Shown: piece after piece, positions 1-9,574 of the stretch | How the letters are laid out: each line of letters starts with the position of its first letter | Numbering within the stretch: position 1 is the first letter of the stretch | Source of the DNA: Lactuca virosa | Taxonomy: Eukaryota > Streptophyta > Magnoliopsida > Asterales > Asteraceae | Reading direction: 5' to 3' | Assembly (NCBI GenBank): GCA_928212115.1 | Contig: CAKMRJ010000001.1 | Span: forward strand, 370,983,026 to 371,047,025 | DNA length: 64,000 bases | Made by a program: the position numbers and the translations under genes | Notes under the pieces: model-generated | Database searches by the model: none | Told to the model about the DNA's origin: nothing | What the model saw: the letters and a program-made list of their open reading frames with translations, nothing else

Positions 1-25
1 GCCCCGTTACTGTTGAGCAGGAGAG

Positions 26-123
26 ACTCGGCGAGTTGAAGGAAAACTCGACGAGTTAGATCGCGAGTTCACAACGCTGTGATTCATGAGAACTCGATGA
101 GTTGAAGGGTAAACTCGACGAGT
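26..123 (+). promoter_or_regulatory. Two pairs of CG-core palindromes
   Basis: Four 11-mers of the form ACTCGxCGAGT start at 26, 46, 92 and 113; the third is ACTCGATGAGT. The spacings are 20, 46 and 21 bp, nearly the 21/45/21 pattern of the elements at 6035 and 27997. I see no convincing TATA box at the expected distance. Confidence 0.6.
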
Positions 124-319
124 TGAGTCAACTGGGGGTTGACCTTGACTTTGACTTTGACCAGAACGTTGACTTTGACCAGGGGTAAAATGGTTATTTT
201 TACTCTAAGAAGGATTATCACATTTTGACTACGTATTATTGTGATATTGATAGTCGGGGAGTCGTTGGAGCAGCTATCAGATATTCCTCACCATGAGATT
301 TTGCAGTCAGCTTTATGAG

Positions 320-900
320 GTAAGTCTTTTCCTATAGGAATGGGTATAAGGCACCAATGCCGGCCCGTTTATGTGTGATAGTATATGCCGGGGTTATCCC
401 GATGTAGATTGTATGTTTCCAGACTTCGGTCCGATGTCGGGGCAAGCCCAAGGAATGTTATTATGCTTGATGTATTCGTGATTCTTGTATGTGTTTGTTT
501 ATATGTTCCGGACTTCGGTCTGATGCCAGGGCAAACCCGAGGAATTTTTAGCTTATATGTTATGTGTTATGTGTTCCGGACTTCGGTCCGATGCCGGGGC
601 AAGCCCGAGGAATGTTTAGCTTTTATGTTATGTTTTTATGTTATGCTTGTTGATTTCCTATGTATACCGGACTTCGGTCTGATGTCAGGCGAGGCCCGAT
701 GCAGTGGGCTAGGCCCAAGTATGCCGGACTTCGGTCCGATGCCAGGCGGGGCCCGATGTCGGATTCGTTCGATGTCGGGTGGGGCCCGATGCAGTGGGCT
801 AGACCCAAGTTATGTGATTTATGTGTATGTATGTGGTAGCTTGGGTGGGGGGGGGGGACTCACTAAGCTTCGTGGTTATAGTTTTCAGTTTTGGTTTCAG
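320..900 (+). other. Possible intron inside LTR
   Basis: A donor-like GAG|GTAAGT at 320 and an acceptor-like TTTCAG|GTAC ending at 900 bracket the tandem hairpin repeats. The arrangement matches the other LTR families in the window. No transcript evidence is available. Confidence 0.4.
417..740 (+). repeat. Tandem hairpin repeats with TTCG loops
   Basis: Five irregularly spaced copies of a segment centred on GGAC-TTCG-GTCC (loops at 425-428, 514-517, 582-585, about 672-675 and 730-733). The third and fifth have perfect 5-bp stems, CGGAC/GTCCG. In RNA the loop is the very stable cUUCGg tetraloop. Each copy is followed by a GC-rich tail. The strand matters only for the RNA reading. Confidence 0.75.
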
Positions 901-1131
901 GTACTTCCACTAGCAAGGGGAAGAGCTCGGGATGACTGCATGGCACACACCATAATTTTTAGCCTGGGATGTTTATACTCTGATATTTTAGCTAGTGATT
1001 TTGTTACAGTACTCTGATATGATGTTTTTGAGACACATGACTTATGATTTTATCATGATGTTTGATGACTTGTGGTTTTTACTAATGATTTAAAACAAAA
1101 TTTTTGGACCGTATTTTTGGGATGTTTCACA

Positions 1132-1932
1132 ACTCTCAGTAATCCAGATGTTCTAAACACCCCGATTTTATAACATTACATCTTCTTCCATTTTTCATCC
1201 AAACAACCTAGTACAAAGTATTGAGTTGTAAATATGGTGAACCTCTCCTACCATGGTGAAATTGATGCTTGTTTGTTGAAGTATTAAACAATCAATGACT
1301 ATTACTCTATCTCCTTACTTGGAAGATAGTTTCCTTTCTGAATCTATTCATTTAATAATCTAGGCTTTTGATATTAGATTTCTAGTATGAAGTTCAAGCT
1401 TCATTTCGTGCTCTAACGGAGTTTCTAAACTCTGATTCCTTAGTAGAATCAATCTCTAAGCAAGAACTTACATATAAATGTGTGATTGGAGATTTGAAGG
1501 AGTTTTTGGGAATTTCTAACCCTAACTTGCAAAGTTTCATTTTTTTCTGATTAAATTGATCTAAGTGGTTGTTATTTAAATCAAGTCATTATACCATTAT
1601 TGAAGCTCTATGTTGGTTATCATGGTGCTCCTTAAGCATTGAAGAAATTCAAGCTTCTGTTGACTTGTTTTGAGGATTTCCTAGCCATAGTTCCATGGAA
1701 TCTGAATTTGTTTTTCCTTTGATGTTACTAAAGTGTTTCCTAGCTTAAATAATGATATTGTATCAATTATCTTTCTTCATATTGTGAATTATACTCCATC
1801 TGTGTCAATTGGGCTTTAGGTGGATTTTTGACTTACATGTTGTCATTAATTGTGTAGGACTTAATGAGTAACCAATGATTATGTGAAAATGTTATTTATC
1901 TTGTCTTGGTATCATCTAGTTGAGAATCATTG
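1132..1932. other. No recognisable gene
   Basis: AT-rich sequence between the LTR fragment and the Copia target duplication. I see no conserved protein and no long frame with a normal start; a short frame at 1920-2102 runs into the Copia LTR and is chance. Confidence 0.5.
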
Positions 1933-1937
1933 GTCAT

Positions 1938-4900
1938 TTTAAGGTCACACCTTATGATCTGATGAGTCAAACACACAACACGTTGTCCATTAGTGCAAGC
2001 GCCAACAACAGCTTCATCAACGACAGCGTGATCGTCATGATCTTAGTGATCTTTTTGTATATTAGACTGATACTTTGTATATTAGGTAGATATACTCTAT
2101 AATTATAGATTTGATATCTGATCCGTAATCTTAGTGATTAGGATCAGACTTTACATAGATTATAATCTATCCCTAAAATAGTGGGATGTAACGCCCGCAG
2201 ATTCGGGCTAGTCAATTTAGAGACAATAAGCGTTAAAAATGATTTTTTATAGAAGAATATTTACGATAAATAATCTAAACAAACTGTATATTATATGTCA
2301 TAAGGATTTCATACATATTAATAACAATGAAATCCGACTTATAACGGAGAAGTTATGACCCGTTGAAGTTTCACGAATAAATCGACATGGCTCTGCGTAT
2401 CGTAAAAAGTAAATTTTTGATAAATTACTTTTTAGCCTTAGTAGTCTAAAAAAGTAATAGTAGTCATTAAACCGAGAGCGTTCATATGGAGAACGTCAAA
2501 ATTTGACTTCATTTGAGGAAGTTATGATTTTTCTAAGATTCAGTGTAGCAGTGTACAGCTCAGAAATAAAATTTTAGATTGGTTGAATTTTAGCCAAAGG
2601 ATCTAAACTAGAATTGAAGATCTCATTAATAGGAGTTCAACGATAAAAAGACAGTCGAAAACGGAGCTCGTATGCGAAAGATACGGACGAAACTTGGTTC
2701 CTACTCTTCGAGCGTGGCGAATCCGATACAGATTTGTAAATCTATGATAGAATGAGAATTACCCGATGGAGTCTAAACGAAAATTGTAGCACTCAGAAAT
2801 ACCACCACATGGATATAAATAACATTGAGAATAGAGCTCGTATGTTAAAGATATGGACAAAACTTAGTCCCTACTCTTCAAGCGCGATGAATTTCGATAC
2901 AGATTTGTAAATCTGAGATAGAATGAGAATTATCCGATGGAGTCTGAATGAAAGATATAGTACTCGAAAATACCAACACGTGGATATAAAGAACGTCGAA
3001 AATTGAGCTCGTATGCGAAAGATACGGACGAAACTTAGGGCCTACTCTATGATCAGACCCCTATAAACAGAGGATGAATTCTTCATGTTTCCCTACTCAA
3101 TTCCTCTAAACTCTCTCTAGAATTTTTCTTTCTTCCTTATTCGATTTCTCCTAGTTTTTGGGTGCAATAGAGAAACTCTAAGTCGTCAAAAAGCCAACGA
3201 AAAGAAGTTTTTAGAGTCGGAGTTCTGCCCACACAATTTCCCGGTTTTCGTTAAAAGCCATGTAAATTAAGCTACACTATTTTGTTTTCAGTGTAACTTA
3301 TATTTATAGCCAGAAGTCATTATTATGAAACTATAAATAAGATTTATCAGTAATTCCAAGTCATTATACTTATTGATCTACTTACGAGAGAGGTGTCTAG
3401 AATGGTCGCGTTGGCTTGGTTGTTGGATTTCAGAAAAGCTATACGTCGAAATGATCCCGCCTCCCAATTGTCCTGCCTGGCTGATCCTTACTTGATAGAT
3501 CATGACGTATACATTGGAATTAATGATGAATCTAGACTGATAATTATATGCAATAAATATTAGACTAAGACTTAGTGATAATGATACTAGGTTATGTCAA
3601 AAGAAAAGACAGTTGCTAGAAGCGAAGCGTTGTCCGAAATTTTGAGTCATCACTTTAACAAGTGAGTGCATAGTTACTTTCATCTTACACATAGATATGA
3701 AATATTTAATATAAATACAAGTTATATGTGCCTATTATCTGTGTTCTTGATATTAATGCTAAATGAACTATTTATACATGTTTTACTTGATTTAAACTAT
3801 ATATGTATTTTTATACCTATAAATATATTGGGTAAAGATGGGTAGCTGAAATATGATATAGATGATGATATATGAAAGATGATATAGATGATGAGAGATG
3901 AAATATGAAATAGATGATGAGAGGCCTTAAATTTAAAGATGACGTCATTTAGCAGAGTATAGATGACAACCATAGACTATTCTAGACAGTCTAATGGAAC
4001 GCTGGCACGCTCGTAACCTGTAGGTGTTTTTGAACTAAGTGTTCGTCAGAAGTACTCTAAAAACCCATTGACATGTATTGTGGGTGGACTCCCTAAAATA
4101 ATATTGTTAATAAAGAAGATAAACCCTGACAACTATGAACTTAGTGCCAACTAGATAAACACTGCAATTATGGACTTAGTGCCTACTAGATAACAATGGC
4201 AGCTATGGACTTAGTGCTTATTAGATAAACCCTGGTAGAGATGGACTTCGTGCCTATTTCTTAGGGAAATCATTAGGAATTAATATAAAAGAAAAACATA
4301 TTGACACGTATCTTGGAGGAATCCCTGAACTGGTACTGTCAGTATAGTTGATCCTTAGGGAAGATCCTTATGAATAAAAGAAGATAATGGGGAATGGGAA
4401 ATTAGGTTAATTGTTTGATGATTGAACATATTGATTATAATATTATGGGTTGAAAACCCTATTTACTTACCATGTTTCCCAACCTGACCCACTCAGTTTA
4501 TTGTATCACAGGTAGCGATATTAAAGTTATATTTTGCTGAGAGATTCAAGGAGTGTTAGGCCACTAGTTTAATTACTCTAAGGCTTGTAATATTTCGTTA
4601 TGCTTATATTTCTGTATTGGCAATGACATCCTGATGTTTTAATATAAAAAAATACATTTCTTCAGAAATGATTTGATATCATGTTTTCTAGGAACAAATT
4701 CTGCAATGTTAATCCTCAAAAAGGATACTCTGATTTTTAAATAAGCATAAACAAATCAGTCTTTTCTGGCTGTGAAATTGGGGATGTCACATGGGATCTC
4801 CGTTTCTGTAATCGTATATTGTATACTATTAGGGTTAAACCCTAATAGAGCTTGGTGCCTCACTTTGTGCGACTGTTCTCTTTGTGAGAACCTTTTCTTA

Positions 4901-5012
4901 GTGAAAACATCTTTATGGTCATCCTTATTATTCTGCTTTTGTTTACTCTTTGTTTTGTTTGTTTGTCATGCATTATTCATACTTGAGTGTATCCGATCAA
5001 TACGAACCTTCA
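1938..5012 (+). mobile_element. Copia 5' LTR, interrupted
   Basis: Two halves, 1938-2186 and 4792-5012, together match the 3' LTR at 38501-38950 along their length, including the CTGATGAGTCA block and the end ATACGAACCTTCA. The first bases are TTTAAGG where the 3' copy has TGTAAAG, so the terminal TG has been lost by mutation. The gap is filled by a 2605-bp solo LTR. Confidence 0.88.
2187..4791 (+). mobile_element. Solo LTR (Gypsy-like, 2605 bp)
   Basis: Begins TGTAACGCCCGCAG, ends GGGGATGTCACA, and is flanked by the perfect 5-bp duplication tggga (2182-2186 and 4792-4796). The intact Copia 3' LTR shows the unoccupied site. There is no primer site, polypurine tract or coding sequence inside, so the simplest reading is a solo LTR left by recombination between two LTRs. 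A TATA-like TATAAACAG lies at 3062-3070. Related segments around 2640-3040 repeat a 'cgaaa...gagctcgtatgcgaaagata' theme three times. No gene is visible over the 2.6 kb. Confidence 0.85.
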
Positions 5013-5014
5013 AG

Positions 5015-5026
5015 TGGTATCAGAGC
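5015..5026 (+). promoter_or_regulatory. Copia primer-binding site
   Basis: TGGTATCAGAGC, complementary to the 3' end of plant initiator-Met tRNA, two bases after the 5' LTR end. Confidence 0.9.
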
Positions 5027-5078
5027 GGGTTTTAGATACATTCTAGTTATTGTGTCTTCCTCCTATAATCTAAAGTTG

Positions 5079-6007
5079 TATGTTGTAAACAGGATCCCTC
5101 CTTTCGATAAACACAACTTCGCAATGTGGAAATCAAAGGCTATGGTTTTTCTTTAAACCATGGACTTTGACATGCTCAAAATCATCGATAATGGTCCACA
5201 CGTTCCCATGTATCAACCTATGGTTAACAATGCTCCTTCTGGTCCCATAAAACAAAAGCCAAAGACTATCTATGACGATGATGAAACAAGACTCATAATT
5301 CTTGATGTTAAGGCAAGGGAACCCATAGAAAACTCTCTTCCTTATCATGTGTATCATCTGGTTCAGAACTGTGAATATGATCAGGAGATGATGGAAACAC
5401 TAATTGTTGATTATGAAGGCATTGTGGAAGTTCAAGCAACAACCATCAACAATCTCAACCGGAAATACATGCATTTCTTTGCTCAGCAAGGTGAGTCTCT
5501 GACCCAAAAATTTAACAAGTTTAACTATTTGGTGAATGATATGCACGGGTTTGGGATTGTCAAGCATTCCTCTCAGTTGGTCTTGAAGTTCTTGGATTCT
5601 CTTAAGAAAAGTTGGGAACATCACGCTGATGTTCTCAAGAATAGAGAGAAAATAAACCTCGTGAATCTCAACTCTTAGTTTGGAAATCTACAAAATTACG
5701 AAGAAACTAAAGCTCTTTGCAAAGACATCATGAGGGACTCCAAAAAAATAAGTAGCCAGTCTTATTAGCGACTCTGATGATTCTGATCAGGTGAAATAGA
5801 TAATGATGAAATTCCTGATGAACTGGTTGTTAGTATTGCACTCATTGTTAAACGCTATGAGGAAAGCAAATCTAATGGAGCAAGAAGATTTCAGCCCAAG
5901 GAAAATAACTCAACGAGAAAGCATAACATTGAGAAAAGAAATCTAGGTAATTGCTTCAATTGTGGAAGCCCTGGCTACTTTTCCAGGGACTGTAAAGAAA
6001 AGCGATA
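5079..6007 (+). pseudogene. gag: Copia gag, broken
   Basis: Capsid/nucleocapsid precursor of the old Copia element. The N-terminal part (FDKHNFAMWKSKA, 5104-5142) is followed by a stop at about 5155. The main frame 5160-5678 encodes the UBN2-type capsid core (172 residues), with DNGPHVP near its start and FNKFNYLVNDMHGFG in the middle, and ends at a TAG. Remnants continue in other frames. A zinc knuckle near 5950-5994 reads CFNCGSPGYFSRDC: the histidine of CX2CX4HX4C is replaced by tyrosine in the spacing seen, which would weaken nucleic-acid binding. The frame ends about 27 bp before the Gypsy A insertion. Several stops make it non-functional. Confidence 0.8.
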
Positions 6008-6095
6008 ATCTTAAAGCCCCAAAAGCTATGAAACTGTAACATCCGGATTCCTAGGTATATTATTTTAATTATTTATTTTTGAGGTTCATTGATTT

Positions 6096-6244
6096 ACTCG
6101 ACGAGTTGGTGCTATAACTCGCCGAGTAGAGGCGGGTGTGGCCACGTGGGTTTAATGATCTACTCGACGAGTCTGAGAGTAGACTCGCCGAGTAGGCGCT
6201 GTAAGTGGAAACCCTAAATCCCCAGGTTTGGGGACTATATAAAG
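6096..6244 (+). promoter_or_regulatory. Element A promoter: four palindromes plus TATA
   Basis: Palindromes ACTCGACGAGT or ACTCGCCGAGT start at 6096, 6117, 6162 and 6183 (spacings 21, 45, 21). TATATAAAG at 6236-6244 begins 53 bp after the start of the fourth. The pattern is the same in the 3' LTR and in element C. Confidence 0.7.
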
Positions 6245-6788
6245 GCACTTATAGCCTCATTTGCGGCCACACCTCACTGAGAAGAAACCCTAATCGCCCC
6301 TTGAGCTTTTGAGAGAGTTTTGAGCCATTACTTGAGATCTTTGATGCATTTTGGTAGAGGAAAGGAGGATTCCAAGCAAGGATTGTGAAGAGGCTATTAG
6401 ATCTGTGCTTAAACGTCTAGGAGCTTGTTTAAGGTATAAAGTTCGGACCTTTCTCTTTGTATGGATAGATCTCATGGTCTTAGAGTTAGGGCTTCATTTC
6501 CATCTTTTATGGGGGACCTTGACGGTTTTGAGCACCTTCTTAGAATGGACATCAGATCTGGACCTTGTGAGGTCCCTAGAGTCGAAAGTCCCCTGCTTTA
6601 TTCAGCCATATTAGCCCTTTGAATGAGAGAGAAACTTCTCTCAAGTTGTTCTGGCATTTCTAGCCCTTTTGTGCCATGCATGAACGTAAAGCTCAATCTT
6701 ACGTAATATTCAGCCTGGAGAGCTTAGATCTAGAGTGTGAGAGAGTTTTCTGCCTTGGAATCGTCTGAATACAATTGAGTCTGAATGG

Positions 6789-6955
6789 ACTCGCCGAGTT
6801 GATGAGCCTACTCGACGAGTCGATTAGGGTTTGTCCCGATGGGCTGTATCATGCGATAGCTCGACGAGTTAGGGGTTAACTCGACGAGCTGGACCTTCAT
6901 GAGATTACTGAGAATCGATGGGACTCGACGAGCCGCACGAATGCACTCGGCGAGT
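6789..6955 (+). promoter_or_regulatory. Three further palindrome pairs downstream of TATA
   Basis: Related 11-mers start at 6789/6810, 6859/6879 and 6923/6945. Members of each pair are 21, 20 and 22 bp apart. Some arms are imperfect (GCTCGACGAGT, ACTCGACGAGC). Confidence 0.6.
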
Positions 6956-7198
6956 CTGGTCAATTTAGGTGTTGACTGGAATTAACTTCTGTTGACTTAA
7001 GGTTGGTCAAAATGAGTGATGAAGGTCAGGGGGGGTATAAAATGGTCTTTTATCCATTTATAAGGCTAGGGTGTAAGAGAGATCAACGTTGGTGTATTTG
7101 AGTGTGAGGAGAGTATTAATTAGAAATATTATCCTTGTGATAGGCGGAGGCTAGATCGAGGATTCCGAGTACGAGACTTTTACTTGCTAGCTTACGTG

Positions 7199-7523
7199 GT
7201 GAGTCTTCTCACTATACTTTAGCTAGAGTGGTATTTATGTGTGACCAGGGGGTCTTAAGTGCTTACTTGAGTTATGTATTGTCAGTGTGATATATGTTAT
7301 ATTATGACCGGAACGGAGGGTCCAACGAGCCATGAGACTGGAGGGTCCCAACCTGACCGGACCGGAGGGTCCAACGAGTCGTGGGACCGGAGGGTCCCAC
7401 TAAGACACATAGACCGGAGGGTTTTACAGTGATATAGCCTCGAGTGGCTAATGTGATGTATGTGGTATTTTGGGGAACTCACTAAGCTTCGTGCTTACCG
7501 TGCTATTGTGTTATGTGTTTCAG
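7199..7523 (+). other. Possible intron inside element A 5' LTR
   Basis: Donor-like GTG|GTGAGT at 7199 (GAG|GTGAGT in the 3' LTR) and acceptor-like GTTTCAG|GTAC ending at 7523. It encloses the GGAG-loop hairpins. Inference only. Confidence 0.4.
7305..7435 (+). repeat. Tandem hairpins with GGAG loops (A, 5' LTR)
   Basis: Repeats of a GACCGGAGGGTC theme. The best is GTGGGACC-GGAG-GGTCCCAC, an 8-bp perfect stem at 7381-7400; another is GGACC-GGAG-GGTCC at 7359-7372. The same 8-bp stem recurs at 14286-14305 in the 3' LTR. Confidence 0.7.
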
Positions 7524-7720
7524 GTACGTCCGAGGATCGCGCGAAGACATCGACATGATTGTACACACCTGTTCAAGACCTTGTTAAGAATTCCGGGATT
7601 TGACTTTTATTTATGGATTTATGTTGACACTTGAGACACTTGGAGTTTTATGAATATAATATATGAGTTTTATGTGTTTAAAAATGAAATTTTGGTTTGA
7701 AAATTTACGTCGTTACAAGT

Positions 7721-7732
7721 TGGTATCAGAGC
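7721..7732 (+). promoter_or_regulatory. Element A primer-binding site
   Basis: TGGTATCAGAGC three bases after the 5' LTR, matching initiator-Met tRNA. The leader from here to 8333 has no gene and ends in an acceptor-like TTTCAG (8321-8326). Confidence 0.9.
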
Positions 7733-8333
7733 CTTGGTTTGAGGGATTCGGATGCACCTTTGGGTATGTCTGGACTCAAACTGAGGATTTGAGAAAATTT
7801 TCAAGAGAAACTATTTTTCTAAAATGAGTAAGAGTTTCTAAGAAAAAAACGAGAGCAGTGTGTACAATCAGCCCGCGCCCGAACGGTGATTTTCCCAAAA
7901 TACCCTTACTTTCCGTGTTATGAGATATTTATGAGATATGTTATGCATGCTAGAGAGTAGGCTAGGTATTTCATATGTTAGGACTAGGGTGGCCTGATTT
8001 GTGATGCCTTAGCCTAGGAGTTACTGCTACCATGGTTTGCTTTGAGTTCGAGTATGTAGCAGTGAAGAGCTTGTGAGAGGTCTACTAAGAGAGTAGTCTA
8101 TGTTCGGCGAGATATAGAGTACTTGCGATCTTGGATCCTAGGAGGAGGACTTGGGGTGAATACAGATGCGGTGTGGAAGGTAGTATTAGGCCCGTACTAC
8201 TGGAAGCACCAGATCGGTGAGCAGTCCAAGTAAGAATCTTTAGGATGGCAAGGAACAAGTAGGAGTGAGCAATCGAGTATGAGTATACTCGAGCGAGTCT
8301 CTGATTATATTTGTGTTGTGTTTCAGAGACATC

Positions 8334-9512
8334 ATGGTGGGTACGCGCCACAACCCTGAGAGCAGTGGAGCTAGCGATAATGAGATTCGCATGATGATTC
8401 ACGAGGAGGTGGCCACAGCTATCCGAGAGGCCATCCCGGAGATGTTTGGGTCTATTAAGACCACCTTGATTGAGACGTTTGACGAGCGGTATGCTGCTGT
8501 TACCGAGGCGGCTGCTGCTGCAGCCACCGCAGTTGTCGCTGCTGCCAGACCACAGGGGGGTGACTCGTTGCTGTACCGGGAGGTCAGCAACACAAAGCCA
8601 CCAGAGTTTGATGGGACTCAGGATCCGATTGCCGCGATGAGATGAATCTTGATATCGAGGGGTGTTTCTACACTTGTTCCTGTCCAGAACATTTGAGGGT
8701 ACGGTTCGTGCTGAACCAGCTTCGCTTAGGGGCGAAGGACTGGTGGAAGTTTGTGACAACCAGTTACACCCCTGCATAGCTCACTGCAGTATCATGTGAG
8801 AGGTTTACTGCGATGTTCCGAGATGAGTACGTTCCTCCGGTGGAGAGGGAACGGTTGGCTCAGGAGTTTCTGTCCCTCAAGTAGAGGACAGAGTCAGTGA
8901 CAGTGATTACGAGGATGTTCCATGAGAGGGCGATGTTCTGCCCTGAGCACGTGTCTACCGAGCAGGCACGTATGAGCCGGTATTCGAGCATTCTGACGAG
9001 GGATATTCGAGAGTTCGTGGCGAACTCGACTTATCGGTCATTTTCTAAGCTTCAGGCAAATGCCCGAAAGAGGGAGATTGAGCTGGAGACTCAGGCCAGG
9101 GAGGAGGCAGAGTCTCAGGGGAGGGATCGGCGATCGACACAGTCTTAGCCAGCAGCCAAGCTGGCAAAGCCCGCTGATTCGAGAGCTGGAGGCCAGAAGG
9201 GCCGCACTTGCAGGAAGTGCGGATAGAGTCATGAGGGGGTGTGTCGATCGGGTGTTTGCAACAAGTGTGGCAAAGAGGGGAATATTGCAAGGGATTTCCC
9301 CAAGGGGTTTGCAGTCTGTTTCCACTGCAACCAGACCGGCCATTGGAAGGCCGAGTGCCCACAGCTGCTACAGGGATCAGCATAGGGATCTTCCCCTGCT
9401 GCTATACGAGCTTCAGAGAGCCGGCCAGTGAAGGCCGAGGTACCGAGTGTTCGCGGGAGAGCCTTTCAGCTGACAGCGGAGGAGGTCCCCGCAGCACCTG
9501 ATGTCGTGGCAG
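8334..9512 (+). pseudogene. gag: Element A gag, broken
   Basis: Capsid/nucleocapsid protein of a Tekay-like Gypsy element. The start is MVGTRH at 8334, seven bases after an acceptor-like TTTCAG, exactly as in the intact copy at 29658. A DERYAAVTEAAAAAA stretch lies near residues 50-65. The frame stops at about 8645 after a one-base loss relative to element C. Later in-frame stops include CAG-to-TAG changes at about 8881 and 9147. The two zinc knuckles survive in another frame (about 9205-9360). The last codon before the intron-like gap is split at 9512. It is non-functional here. Confidence 0.88.
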
Positions 9513-9574
9513 GTATGTGTTCTTTTACTTATTCTATTTCGAGCTATGTTGTGCTTATATTGTGTTATGCTTAG
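9513..9574 (+). other. 62-bp intron-like gag/pol junction (A)
   Basis: GTATGT...GCTTAG with GT-AG ends, U-rich, lying between the gag end (DVVAG) and the protease start (TFLVSS). It is exactly the same length as the corresponding segment in element C (30835-30896), where removal puts gag and pol in one frame. Confidence 0.6.

Larger units (their letters stand above)
1..1131 (+). mobile_element. Gypsy-type LTR, 3' part (window starts inside it)
   Basis: The left edge lies inside an LTR in sense orientation. It carries four ACTCGxCGAGT-type palindromes (26-123), a splice-like donor at 320, tandem hairpin repeats (about 417-740), the ACTCACTAAGCTT block (859-871) also found in elements A and C, and a TTTCAG|GTAC acceptor at 900. 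It ends near 1131 in GGATGTTTCACA, a decayed form of the usual GGATGTTACA end. No primer-binding site follows, so this is a 3' LTR or a solo LTR. A reading frame across 385-1017 is a by-product of the repeats and not a gene. Confidence 0.75.
6035..7717 (+). repeat. Element A 5' LTR
   Basis: 1683 bp. Compared with the 3' LTR it lacks single bases at more than ten homopolymer or doubled-letter sites. It holds the paired-palindrome promoter module, a TATA box, further palindrome pairs, splice-like sites and GGAG-loop hairpins. A reading frame at 6351-6614 is chance. Confidence 0.9.

Noticed and set aside
385..1017. 210-codon frame near the left edge
   Set aside because: Built of LTR hairpin repeats and a G-run; no domain.
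8085..8777. 230-codon minus-strand frame and other long minus-strand frames opposite gag and pol
   Set aside because: Shadows of the Gypsy coding strand.
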